Assembly (NCBI RefSeq): GCF_001423245.1
Contig: NZ_LMOH01000001.1
Location: 92,563-156,562, forward strand
Direction: 5' to 3'
DNA: 64,000 nt
From: Aureimonas sp. Leaf324
GTDB lineage: Bacteria; Pseudomonadota; Alphaproteobacteria; Rhizobiales; Rhizobiaceae
Shown here: one piece after another, positions 8,468 through 16,809 of the stretch
How the letters are laid out: each line of letters begins with the position of its first letter
How positions within the stretch are numbered: the stretch's first letter is position 1
The notes under the pieces: model-generated
Databases searched by the model: none
What the model was told of the DNA's origin: nothing
The model's input: the letters and a program-made list of their open reading frames with translations, nothing else
Position numbers and translations under genes: made by a program

Positions 8468-8637
8468 GTCCGTTTCCTCCCGATGGTGCCGAATGCGTCG
8501 GCGTAGCGCGATCGCAGGGCGCCGCGCAAACGGCGCGATCATGGGGGACGAACGGAGAAGCCGTTTGAGATCGGGCGCGTTCGCCGCTATCGGAAGCTCG
8601 AAGAGGCCGCGCCGTTGCCGGGCCTCGGGGAGGACGA

Positions 8638-9663
8638 ATGAGCGAACGGCCCCTGGTGATCGTCGCGCCGCATCCGCGCGACCTCGACATGATCTTCACG
8701 CCGGACGCGCTGTCGGAGTTCCGCGAGCGCTACGAACTCGTCGAGACGACGAGCGGGGAGATCGACGCATTGCCGGCCGAAGTGCTGGCGCGCGCGCGTT
8801 ACCTCGTCGGTCAGCCCGACATTTCGGATGCCCTGCTGGCGGCGATGACGAACCTTCGGGCCATCGTCAACGTCGAGGGCAACTTCACCGACAACATGCC
8901 CTATGCCGCCTGCTTCGAGCGCGGCATCCACGTCCTCATCACCAGCTCGGTGTTCGCCGAGCCGGTGGCCGAGATGGGGCTCGGCATGGCGCTCTCGCTG
9001 CACCGGCAGATCGCGAAAGCCGACGCGGACTTCCGTCGCGGCGAGGAAGTGTGGGGCCTCGACGGCAACGGGGCGGCCCAGCTTCTCACCGGCTCGCTCA
9101 TCGGCATCGTCGGTTTCGGCGATCTCGGCCGCTGCCTGAACCGCCTGCTCGCGGGCTTCCGTGCCAAGGTGCGGGTCTACGATCCCTGGCTGCCGGCCTC
9201 CACCATCGCCGATCACGGTGCCAAGGCGACCGCGCTCGATGACATTCTCGCCAAGTCCGACACGGTCTTCGTGACGGCCTCGGTCACCGCGGACAACCAG
9301 CACCTCTTCGACGCCAGGGCTTTCGCCTCGATGAAGCCGGGCGCGGCGTTCGTCCTTCTCAGTCGCGCCGGCATCGTCGATTTCGACGCGATGCGCGAGG
9401 CGGCCGCGAGCGGGCAAATCAAGGTCGCGACCGACGTGTTCCCCGAGGAGCCGCCGGCGGCGGACGATCCCGTCCGAAGCACGCCGAACATGCTTCTGTC
9501 CGCCCATCGTGCCGGCGCGCTCGATCGCGTTTTCAAGCGGATGGGCGACATCCTTCTCGACGATCTCGAACTGATGGACGCGGGGCTCCCCCCGGTGCGC
9601 GCCCGCCGCGCCGAGCGCGAAACCGTCCGCCGCATGCGCTCCAAACCCGTATCGAAAAGCTGA
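8638..9663 (+). CDS. D-isomer-specific 2-hydroxyacid dehydrogenase
   Basis: NAD(P)-dependent 2-hydroxyacid dehydrogenase, 341 residues, with the usual two-domain order. The Rossmann motif is GIVGFGDLGRCLNRLL (about 155-170). The catalytic triad is visible as Arg in LLSRAGIVD, Glu in VFPEEPPAADD and His in LSAHRAGAL. GGGGAGGAC precedes the ATG. It is coupled to the FucU-type mutarotase 9 bp downstream and divergent from the Ldh2-type dehydrogenase, so the pair may act on a sugar-derived acid. SerA or glyoxylate reductase activity cannot be excluded; the ACT domain of SerA is absent. Confidence 0.87.
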   Translation: MSERPLVIVAPHPRDLDMIFTPDALSEFRERYELVETTSGEIDALPAEVLARARYLVGQPDISDALLAAMTNLRAIVNVEGNFTDNMPYAACFERGIHVLITSSVFAEPVAEMGLGMALSLHRQIAKADADFRRGEEVWGLDGNGAAQLLTGSLIGIVGFGDLGRCLNRLLAGFRAKVRVYDPWLPASTIADHGAKATALDDILAKSDTVFVTASVTADNQHLFDARAFASMKPGAAFVLLSRAGIVDFDAMREAAASGQIKVATDVFPEEPPAADDPVRSTPNMLLSAHRAGALDRVFKRMGDILLDDLELMDAGLPPVRARRAERETVRRMRSKPVSKS

Positions 9664-9672
9664 GGTGCTTCC

Positions 9673-10119
9673 ATGCTGAAGAACATTCCGTCCATCATCA
9701 CGGCCGAACTCCTCACCATCCTTGCCGAGATGGGACACGGCGACGATCTCGTTTTGGTCGATCGCAACTATCCCGCCGAATCGACCGCTGCCGAGACCGT
9801 CACGGGCACCTGCGTCCAGCTGTCGGGCATCGGCACCACGGAAGCCGCACGCGCCATCCTGTCGCTGCTCCCGCTCGACTCCTATGTCGACGCGCCGGTG
9901 CGCCTCATGGCGGTGGTCGGCGATCCCGACGCCGTGCCCGAGGTGCACAGCGAGATGCAGGCCGTGGTGAACGAGGCCGAGGGCAAGGACATCGCGATCG
10001 AGCGGGTCGAGCGCTTCGCCTTCTACGACGCCGCCAAGAGCGCCTATGCCGTCGTGCGGACCAGCGAAGCCCGGCCGCACGGCTGCTTCATCTTCAAGAA
10101 GGGCGTCATCTTCGACTGA
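9673..10119 (+). CDS. RbsD/FucU-family sugar mutarotase
   Basis: 148-residue protein interconverting the anomers of a sugar so that a dehydrogenase or kinase receives the correct form. It shows the family pattern MLKNIPSIITAELLTILAEM, GHGDDLVLVDRNYPAES, VVGDPDAVPEVH, IERVERFAFYDAAK and a C-terminal RPHGCFIFKKGVI. It belongs to the FucU branch (ligands include L-fucose) rather than RbsD. The start follows the dehydrogenase stop by 9 bp, indicating one operon. A second FucU homologue lies at 47697-48119 in the L-fucose block, so this copy probably serves a different sugar. Confidence 0.88.
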   Translation: MLKNIPSIITAELLTILAEMGHGDDLVLVDRNYPAESTAAETVTGTCVQLSGIGTTEAARAILSLLPLDSYVDAPVRLMAVVGDPDAVPEVHSEMQAVVNEAEGKDIAIERVERFAFYDAAKSAYAVVRTSEARPHGCFIFKKGVIFD

Positions 10120-10136
10120 TCGCCCGATCGGAAATT

Positions 10137-10151
10137 TGACGACGGAAGTCA
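10137..10151. promoter_or_regulatory. Putative RirA-like box upstream of the ABC exporter
   Basis: TGACGACGGAAGTCA fits TGA-N9-TCA with 4-bp arms, and with one more base on the left reads TTGAC-N5-GAAGTCA-like, as does the box at 1267. It lies 93 bp before the exporter ATG. The match is weaker than the first (shorter arms), and the core is frequent by chance. Confidence 0.3.
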
Positions 10152-10244
10152 GGTTTTCTAAACGACGCGCGATGGGCCTCGAGGTCCGCGCTAAGGAGAC
10201 CGGGCGTCGCGCCACAAGCCGCGCGTCCGGTCCATGAGGATGCC

Positions 10245-11999
10245 ATGCTCGCGCGTTTCTTTTCCTACTACGCCCCGTGGCGCGGGCTCTTCCTGCTCGA
10301 CTTCTCGTGCGCCGTGCTGGCCGGTCTTCTCGAACTCGGCTTCCCCATCGCGGTGAAGGTTTTCGTCGACAACCTTCTTCCGAGCGGCAACTGGGGGATG
10401 ATCGTCCTCGCGTCGGCAGGCTTGCTCGCGATCTACGTCCTCAACACCGGTCTGATGGCCGTGGTCACCTACTGGGGCCACATGCTCGGCATCAACATCG
10501 AGACCGAGATGCGGCGCAAAGCCTTCGAACATCTCCAGACGCTGTCGTTCGGTTTCTTCGACAACCAGAAGACCGGCCATCTCGTGGCGCGTCTGACCAA
10601 GGACCTCGAGGAGATTGGGGAGGTCGCCCATCACGGCCCGGAAGACCTCTTCATCGCCGTGATGACCTTCATCGGCGCCTTCTTCCTGATGCTGGCCGTT
10701 CACCCGGAACTGGCTCTCATCACGGCGGTGGTCGTGCCGGTCGGATCGTGGGTCACGACCCGATACGGCAGCCGCATGACCACGACATGGCAGGCGATCT
10801 ACGGCTCGATCGGCGACTTTAACGCGCGCATCGAGGAGAATGTCGGCGGCATCCGCGTGGTGAAGAGCTTCGCCAACGAGGCGCACGAGCGCGACCTGTT
10901 CGCGCGCAACAACGCGGGCTATCGCACGCGCAAGCTCGACGCCTACCGCATCATGGCCGTCAGCCAGGCGCTCAACTATCTGACGATGCGCCTGACACAG
11001 GTCATCGTGATGCTGGCCGGCACCTGGTACGTGATGGCCGGTGAGCTCAGCTACGGCGGCTTCGTCGGCTTCCTGCTCCTCGTCGGCGTGTTCTTCCGTC
11101 CGGTCGAAAAGATCGCGGCCGTGCTCGAGACCTACCCGAAGGGCATCGCGGGCTTCCGCCGCTACACCGATTTTCTCGACACCAAGCCCGAGATCGCCGA
11201 CGCGCCGGATGCGCGCACGCTGGCGAGCGTCACGGGCGCGATTGCTTTCCGGGACGTCCGTTTCGCCTACAAGGACTCGCGCCCCGTCCTCAAGGGGATC
11301 GACCTCGACATCCGAGCGGGCGAAACCATCGCCTTCGTCGGCCCGTCCGGCGCCGGCAAGACCACGATCTGCTCGCTGGTCCCGCGCTTCTACGACGTCA
11401 GCGCCGGTGCGATCCTCGTCGACGGGCAGGACATTCGCTCCCTGACGCTCGCCTCGCTCCGACGTCACATCGGCATCGTGCAGCAGGATGTCTTCCTGTT
11501 CGGCGGGACGGTGCGCGAGAACGTCGCCTACGGGCGTCTCGACGCCGGCGAGGCGGAGATCATCGAGGCGGTCGAACGCGCGCACCTCACCGAGACCATC
11601 GCCGCTCTACCGGACGGACTGGATACGGTCGTCGGCGAGCGCGGCGTGAAACTGTCGGGCGGACAGAAGCAGCGCCTGTCGATCGCGCGCATGTTCCTGA
11701 AGAACCCGGAAATCCTCATCCTCGACGAAGCGACGTCGGCGCTCGATACCGAGAGCGAGCGGGCGATTCAGGCTTCGCTCGCCGAACTCGCCGAGGGGAG
11801 GACGACGCTCGTCATCGCCCACCGCCTCTCCACCATCCGCCATGCCGATCGCATCGCGGTGGTCGTCGACGGACGGATCGCGGAACTCGGTAGCCACGCC
11901 GAACTGATGGCCGTCAATGGTGCCTATCGCCGCCTGAACGACGCGCAGGAGCGGCTGCACGGCGACATCGAACGGGAAGAGCGCCCGGCGGCCGAGTAG
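10245..11999 (+). CDS. ABC exporter, fused permease-ATPase (MsbA/HlyB-like half transporter)
   Basis: 584-residue half transporter likely acting as a homodimer in the inner membrane. A six-helix type IV exporter domain spans about 1-310 (LARFFSYYAPWRGLFLLDF, LGFPIAVKVFVDNLL, SFGFFDNQKTGHLVARL). The ATPase domain follows, with Walker A VGPSGAGKTT near 370, signature LSGGQKQRLSIARM and Walker B ILILDEATSALD, then the H-loop IAHRLSTI. All catalytic motifs are intact. Substrate is unknown; lipids, peptides or siderophores are possible, and the RirA-like box upstream hints at iron. It is convergent with the PfkB kinase gene with only 16 bp between. Confidence 0.92.
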   Translation: MLARFFSYYAPWRGLFLLDFSCAVLAGLLELGFPIAVKVFVDNLLPSGNWGMIVLASAGLLAIYVLNTGLMAVVTYWGHMLGINIETEMRRKAFEHLQTLSFGFFDNQKTGHLVARLTKDLEEIGEVAHHGPEDLFIAVMTFIGAFFLMLAVHPELALITAVVVPVGSWVTTRYGSRMTTTWQAIYGSIGDFNARIEENVGGIRVVKSFANEAHERDLFARNNAGYRTRKLDAYRIMAVSQALNYLTMRLTQVIVMLAGTWYVMAGELSYGGFVGFLLLVGVFFRPVEKIAAVLETYPKGIAGFRRYTDFLDTKPEIADAPDARTLASVTGAIAFRDVRFAYKDSRPVLKGIDLDIRAGETIAFVGPSGAGKTTICSLVPRFYDVSAGAILVDGQDIRSLTLASLRRHIGIVQQDVFLFGGTVRENVAYGRLDAGEAEIIEAVERAHLTETIAALPDGLDTVVGERGVKLSGGQKQRLSIARMFLKNPEILILDEATSALDTESERAIQASLAELAEGRTTLVIAHRLSTIRHADRIAVVVDGRIAELGSHAELMAVNGAYRRLNDAQERLHGDIEREERPAAE

Positions 12000-12015
12000 C
12001 CGCCGGGCCTGATCC

Positions 12016-13047
12016 TCAGGCGGCCGGCATCGAACGCCAGCCCCAGTCGTCCGCAAGGGCGAGGCACCGCTCGGCCGTCTCGACGCTCCCCGTCGTTCCG
12101 ACGCTGCGAAGCGAGGCCGCCGCGCTGGCATGGGCCAGCTTCAGGCAGTCCGGCACCGGCCGGCCTTCATGGTGGCCGTACATGAAGCCCGCGGCGAACG
12201 CGTCGCCCGCGCCGTTGGCGCCGCGCACTTCGGACTGCGGCACGTTCACGGACGGGTGGCGGTAGACCGCCCCGTCCCGCGTGAAGGCGATCGCCGCCCG
12301 CGGGAAGTGGATGGCGAGCACCTTGACGGAGCTGCGCTCCATGATCTGCCGCCCCGCCGCCTCGCAGGCCGCGATATCGGTCTCGCCGTCGCGCGTCGTC
12401 TGCGAGCCGGTGATCGCGCCGATCTCGTAGTCGTTGATCACCAGCGTATCGAGATGGAGCAGGCACGGCTCGGCGAGTTCGCGCAGGCGCTCCGGCGCAA
12501 TCTGCAGGAGCTCGAAGTTGGTCTCGAGGCCCGCCGCGCGCGCCGCCTTCAACGTCGCCACCCAGCCGTTCACCTCGCCCTTCCAGGCATTGTCCATCAC
12601 GTCGTGGATGCCCGGCAGCCCGAGGTGAAAGATACGGGCCGAGGTGCCCGCGAAGTCGAAGTGGTCGGGCGAGAGGAGGGCGCTCGTGCCCTGGTGGAAG
12701 ATGTGCGTGCGCTTGCCGGTGTCGCGCGTGCTGTAGGCGTCGGTGTAGTTGGTCCGGCCGCCTGCGATCACCCGCATGCCCGTGCGATCGATGCCGTTGT
12801 CGTCAGCATAGCGCAGGAGGATGCGGCCGTCCTCGTCGTCGCCGACGCAGCCGATGGTCGCCACCGGCATCGACGGGTCCAGCCGCCGGATGTCGATGCC
12901 GAAGTTGCAGGCCGATCCGCCGCCCTCGACGCTCTCCTCTAGGATGCGCGTGACGGTTTCCTCGACCGGCCAGCGGTCGAGGAGCTTGTTGTGATCGGCG
13001 CACCAGGTTCCCCCGGTCAGGAAGCCGCGCCGTTGCCCTGCGGACAT
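12016..13047 (-). CDS. PfkB-family carbohydrate kinase
   Basis: Ribokinase-superfamily sugar kinase, 343 residues. The N-terminal glycine pair and substrate region read GGSACNFGIDIRRLD; the C-terminal anion hole and catalytic base are in VRGANGAGDAFAAGFMYG. An unusual N-terminal extension, GGTWCADHNKLLDRWPVEETV, replaces the common GE-N start. It starts 4 bp after the aldolase-like gene and is last in an operon with a binding protein and permease. Context suggests phosphorylation of an imported sugar, or its ketose, before aldol cleavage. The specific sugar is unknown. Confidence 0.85.
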   Translation of the reverse strand: MSAGQRRGFLTGGTWCADHNKLLDRWPVEETVTRILEESVEGGGSACNFGIDIRRLDPSMPVATIGCVGDDEDGRILLRYADDNGIDRTGMRVIAGGRTNYTDAYSTRDTGKRTHIFHQGTSALLSPDHFDFAGTSARIFHLGLPGIHDVMDNAWKGEVNGWVATLKAARAAGLETNFELLQIAPERLRELAEPCLLHLDTLVINDYEIGAITGSQTTRDGETDIAACEAAGRQIMERSSVKVLAIHFPRAAIAFTRDGAVYRHPSVNVPQSEVRGANGAGDAFAAGFMYGHHEGRPVPDCLKLAHASAAASLRSVGTTGSVETAERCLALADDWGWRSMPAA

Positions 13048-13051
13048 GGGG

Positions 13052-14056
13052 TCAGGCTCCCATCTTCAGCGACGGATCGGTGATCTCCAGATCCTCTTCC
13101 AGCGACTTCTTCGGCCGGATGCCGTTCTTCTGCAGTTGGTCGTGATAGGCCTTGGTCGCCTCTTCCGAGGAGACGTCGTCCTCGATCACCGAGCGCATGG
13201 CGCGCACGATGGCCTTGGAGTCCTCGGCGAAGAAGATCTTGCGGCCGAACAGGGCGACCCGCGCGCCGTACTTCTCGGCCTGCTTCACCATTTCCAGCGT
13301 ATCGCGGTTGGTGGACGAGGCGCCGCCGAGGATGCCGACGATCAGGTTGCCGGGATCGAACGAGGCGAGCTCTTCCGTCGCCTTCGGGCCGTTGTAGACG
13401 ACCTTCAGGAACTCCGGCCGATCGTGCTTCGACACGCCGGCGAGGATCTTGGCAATGAAGTCGTTGTTGTAGGTGTAGAAGTCCGAACCCGGCGCCTTCA
13501 CCTCGAACTGCGGGTTGAACACTTCGAGGAAGTGCCGCACGCCCGCCGCCGACGCCTCGTCGCGGAACTTGGCATAGGCCTCGATCGTGCGCAGGTCCTG
13601 ATCCAGCTCGTTGAAGAAGGTCACGGCATAGAGGCCGAGGTCGGAGACCGGCTTCACGCGGTCGAGGCGCGCCGTGCGGAAGGGCACGGTCGGCAGGTGC
13701 TTGTAGTTGGCGCCGCGCCAGTGCCAGATGTCGCTGCCGTCGTTGAGGCGCACGGCGGACGTCACATCCGTGTCGGCATAGACCCCGCGCGACTGGAGGT
13801 GCTCGGCCGAGGAGAGCGAGGTCAGCATGATATCGACGAGGCCCGACTTCACCATCTCCTCCATCGCGTCGCGATAGACCTTGAGCGGGCGCATGCGGCC
13901 AGTGGGCTTGCCATCGGCATCGTGCTCCGGGCCGGAGACGCCGACGCCGAGCGCCATGTCGCCGTCCTTGGCGTCGGCGATGATGAAGTCCTTGGGCGTG
14001 TAGTCGCCGCGCCGGATGCGGGCGAGCTTGAGGTCCATGGTCTTGGCGGTGGTCAT
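13052..14056 (-). CDS. Class I aldolase-like (beta/alpha)8 protein
   Basis: 334-residue protein with features of class I (Schiff-base) aldolases of the FbaB/LacD/DeoC superfamily. Visible blocks are GDMALGVGVSGPEHDADG near the N terminus, VDIMLTSLSSAEHLQSRGV, RHFLEVFNPQ, FLKVVYNGPKATEEL (a candidate Schiff-base lysine at the end of a strand) and the phosphate-site-like IVGILGGASSTNRDT followed by YGARVALFGRKI. It lies between the permease and the PfkB kinase, 4 bp from the kinase, so cleavage of a phosphorylated ketose is the best inference. I do not recognise a characterised orthologue, and the product names in use for such proteins are not secure. Confidence 0.65.
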   Translation of the reverse strand: MTTAKTMDLKLARIRRGDYTPKDFIIADAKDGDMALGVGVSGPEHDADGKPTGRMRPLKVYRDAMEEMVKSGLVDIMLTSLSSAEHLQSRGVYADTDVTSAVRLNDGSDIWHWRGANYKHLPTVPFRTARLDRVKPVSDLGLYAVTFFNELDQDLRTIEAYAKFRDEASAAGVRHFLEVFNPQFEVKAPGSDFYTYNNDFIAKILAGVSKHDRPEFLKVVYNGPKATEELASFDPGNLIVGILGGASSTNRDTLEMVKQAEKYGARVALFGRKIFFAEDSKAIVRAMRSVIEDDVSSEEATKAYHDQLQKNGIRPKKSLEEDLEITDPSLKMGA

Positions 14057-14099
14057 GGGGATGGGCTCCGAAGAATGCGGATGAGCGGGCGAAGGGTGG

Positions 14100-15149
14100 T
14101 CAGGCCGAGACCTTGCGGATCCACTGATCCAGGCCGACGGCGACGATGATGAGGATGCCGACCGCGAACTCCTGCCAGAGGGCGTCGAGGCCGGAGAGGG
14201 CGAGGCCGTTGCGGAAGACGCCGACGATCAGCGCCCCGATGAGCGTGCCGACGATCGAGCCGCGCCCGCCGAAGAGCGAGGTGCCGCCGATCACCACGGC
14301 GGTGATGGAATCGAGATTCGCCTGTCCGCCCGAGGTCGGGCTGATGGCGCCGACGCGGCCGATGAGCACCCAGGCGCCCAGCGCGCAGATGACGCCGGAC
14401 AGCGAGTAGACGGCAAGCAGCACGCGGCGCGTGTCGATGCCCGAAAGGCGCGCGGCTTCCGGGTCGTCGCCGGTCGCATAGACGTGGCGGCCGAAAGCGG
14501 TGCGGTTGAGGATGTACCAGGCCACCGCGGCGACGAGGAGCGTGAACACCGTGCCGAAGGTCAGCCGGGCTCCGCCACCCTGGATGGCGGTGGCGGTGAG
14601 CTGGAGGAACGGCGCCTCGGCGGCCACCTCCTGCGCGCGGATCGTCTGCGAGCCGCTGTACCAGAGGAACACGGCGCCGAAGATGCTCCAGGTGCCGAGC
14701 GTGACGATGAAGGGCGGCAGCTTGACGTAGGTGATCAGGAGGCCGTTCAGGAAGCCGCAGGCGAACCCGACCCCGAGGCCGATGCAGAACGCGAGTTCCG
14801 CCGGCACGCCCATCATCACCGCCAGCCGGCCCATGACGACGGTCGCAAGGATCATGATCGCACCGACCGACAGGTCGATGCCCGCGGTCAGGATCACCAG
14901 CGTCTGCGCGATGCCGATCACCGCGATGATCGTCACCTGCTGCATGATCAGAGACAGGTTGAACGGCTGGAAGAAGCGCGGACCGACGATCGCGCTGAAG
15001 ATCAGGAGACCGACCACCAGCACCACGAAGGGGACGATGGTCGGATACTGGTGGAGGAGGTGCTGCAGCCGCCGCAGCGGCGAGCGCCGTCCCTCGGCGA
15101 AATGGGCGACGGCGTCCGCGTTGTTCGCGGTCGGTTCGACGCTGGACAT
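14100..15149 (-). CDS. CUT2-family sugar ABC transporter permease (RbsC-like)
   Basis: Inner-membrane permease of 349 residues with 8-10 predicted helices. The family signature is at IIAVIGIAQTLVILTAGIDLSVGAIM (near 80-105), followed by FIVTLGTWSIFGAVFL, FGRHVYATGDDPEAARLSGI and VIGGTSLFGGRGSIVGTLIGA. It follows the binding-protein gene across a stem-loop and precedes the aldolase. No ATPase gene of the RbsA type is present in this operon, although CUT2 importers need one, so a shared ATPase is implied. Confidence 0.92.
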   Translation of the reverse strand: MSSVEPTANNADAVAHFAEGRRSPLRRLQHLLHQYPTIVPFVVLVVGLLIFSAIVGPRFFQPFNLSLIMQQVTIIAVIGIAQTLVILTAGIDLSVGAIMILATVVMGRLAVMMGVPAELAFCIGLGVGFACGFLNGLLITYVKLPPFIVTLGTWSIFGAVFLWYSGSQTIRAQEVAAEAPFLQLTATAIQGGGARLTFGTVFTLLVAAVAWYILNRTAFGRHVYATGDDPEAARLSGIDTRRVLLAVYSLSGVICALGAWVLIGRVGAISPTSGGQANLDSITAVVIGGTSLFGGRGSIVGTLIGALIVGVFRNGLALSGLDALWQEFAVGILIIVAVGLDQWIRKVSA

Positions 15150-15181
15150 GATTTCCGACCCTCTCTGTGCGCCTGTCGAGA

Positions 15182-15214
15182 CGGTCGGTGCGAAAGGGGT
15201 TTTCGCACCGACCG
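15182..15214 (-). promoter_or_regulatory. Intercistronic stem-loop after the sugar-binding-protein gene
   Basis: A perfect 14-bp stem (CGGTCGGTGCGAAA paired with TTTCGCACCGACCG) encloses a 5-base loop, in the 113-bp gap between binding protein and permease. On the transcript strand the far arm is followed by no T run, so it probably protects the binding-protein message or attenuates read-through. Confidence 0.65.
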
Positions 15215-15262
15215 CGGGAGCGGCGCCGCAAGCGGCGCGCGCTTGGTCTCAAGGGGAGACGA

Positions 15263-16306
15263 TCAGCCCCAGCACTTCTTGAGGGCTTCCTCGGACGTGA
15301 TCGACGGGACGCCGTCGACCGGCTTGTCGGTGACGAGATCGACGCCGGTGTTGAAGAAGTCGAGGCCCGGCGTTGCCGCCGGCTTCTCGCCCGTCTTCTT
15401 GAAGTTGACGATGGCCTCGACGCCCTTGGAGGCCATCAGCAGCGGATACTGCATCGAGGTCGCGCCGATGACGCCGGCCTTGACGTTCTGGACGCCCGGG
15501 CAGCCGCCGTCGACCGAGGTGATCACGACGGAGCCTTCCTTGCCGGCCGCCTTGATCGCCTCGTAGGCGCCGGCCGCGGTCGGCTCGTTGATCGTGTAGA
15601 AGACGTTGAGGTCGGGGTCCTTCTGGAGAAGGAGTTCGGCGCCCGTGCGCCCGCCTTCCTCGGAGCCCGCCCCCCACTGGTGACCGACGATGCGCGCGTC
15701 GTCCTCGTCGAGGTAGCGGCTCATGTCCTTCGGATCGATGCCGAAGCCCTTCATGAAGCCCTGGTCGCGCGCGACGTCGACGGTCGGCTGCGTCTCGATG
15801 GCGTCGAGGAAGCCGACCTTCGCGGTCTTCGGGTCGGACACCGTCTTGGCGGCCCACTGGCCGATCAACTCGCCGGCCTTCACGTTGTCGGTGGCGAAGG
15901 TCTGGTCCGCCGAGTTGGCGGGATCGAGCGGCGTGTCGAGCGCGATCACGAGAATGCCGGCCTGACGGGCCTGTTCGAGGACCGGCACGATGGCCTTGGA
16001 GTCGCTGGCGACGATCAGGATGCCGCTGGCACCGGCCGAGATGAGGTTCTCGACGGCCGTGACCTGGCTGTCGTGGTCGCCGTCGAACTTGCCCGCAAAG
16101 CTCTGGAACTTGACGCCGAGCTCGGCGGCCTTCTCGCTGGCGCCCTGGCGCATCTTGGCGAAGAAGGGATTGGCTTCGGTCTTGGTGACGAGGCCGATCA
16201 GGATGTCGTCCTGGGCTCGCGCAGGCGCGGACGCCATCAGGCAGGCTGCGATGGCGGTGCCGGCGACGAGGCCGGCGAGGCGGTGGACGGTGCTGCGCGA
16301 CATCAT
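15263..16306 (-). CDS. CUT2 sugar ABC transporter substrate-binding protein (periplasmic-binding type 1)
   Basis: Periplasmic sugar receptor, about 346 residues, with a signal peptide [20 protein letters not shown] cut near APARAQ. The mature start [20 protein letters not shown], then [37 protein letters not shown] and [18 protein letters not shown] are typical of RbsB-like receptors. Two ATGs are adjacent (16306 and 16303); GGGAGGAAC suits the second slightly better by spacing. The open frame extends to 16516, but that part is not signal-like. It is the first gene of the importer-aldolase-kinase operon; the ligand is not predictable by eye. Confidence 0.92.
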   Translation of the reverse strand: MMSRSTVHRLAGLVAGTAIAACLMASAPARAQDDILIGLVTKTEANPFFAKMRQGASEKAAELGVKFQSFAGKFDGDHDSQVTAVENLISAGASGILIVASDSKAIVPVLEQARQAGILVIALDTPLDPANSADQTFATDNVKAGELIGQWAAKTVSDPKTAKVGFLDAIETQPTVDVARDQGFMKGFGIDPKDMSRYLDEDDARIVGHQWGAGSEEGGRTGAELLLQKDPDLNVFYTINEPTAAGAYEAIKAAGKEGSVVITSVDGGCPGVQNVKAGVIGATSMQYPLLMASKGVEAIVNFKKTGEKPAATPGLDFFNTGVDLVTDKPVDGVPSITSEEALKKCWG

Positions 16307-16809
16307 GTTCCTCCCGTTGATGATCGGCGGGCCCTCCTGGCCGACGCCGTTTTGCTGGCCGGGCGATTCGCCCCCGGCGAGCCGTCGAGGCGACGGTCGA
16401 ACCGACCGAGACCCCGTTTCTCTCCCCCGCCGGTTGCAACCGGGCGGCTTCGGCGTCTCTCTCCCCAGAGCCGCCGCGCTGAAACGGAGTAAAAGCGCGA
16501 TCGCGCAAAAACACAATCGCCCGATGCGCGTCGTCAGAACTTTTTGCGCAGAATTGGAAGATGCTGAACCTAAATCGATATGGCAGTCATACGAACCGAT
16601 CCAAATTGGAAGGGATCGACGGTGGAACTGCGCAAAATCTTCCGAAGGGCGTCAGCATTCCCTCGGACCGGATGGTCGGGCGTATTCCCTGACGATCGGA
16701 AGCCGCACTTCGGATCGCACTGCGCATTTTCGGCGTGGATTGCCGGAGCGGATCGCGCTAGGGCAGGGCCGCATGCTCGCCTCGACCGCAAGGTAGGAAA
16801 GGTTATTCC
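16307..16809. other. 503-bp divergent intergenic region with repeated GCGCAAAA motif
   Basis: Longest non-coding stretch of the window, between the divergent sugar-binding-protein and malate dehydrogenase genes. It is more AT-rich around 16490-16640 than its surroundings. Three copies of a GCGCAAAA-type element occur: 16503-16510 (forward), TTTTTGCGCAG at 16541-16551 (reverse) and CTGCGCAAAA at 16628-16637 (forward). The last two form an inverted pair of 10 bp. They are candidate operator sites for the sugar operon. The short open frames here have no recognisable protein features. Confidence 0.45.

Noticed and set aside
14484-15566. 360-residue plus-strand frame over the CUT2 permease and receptor end
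   Set aside because: Antisense reading with Asp/His/Arg-rich composition and no family match.
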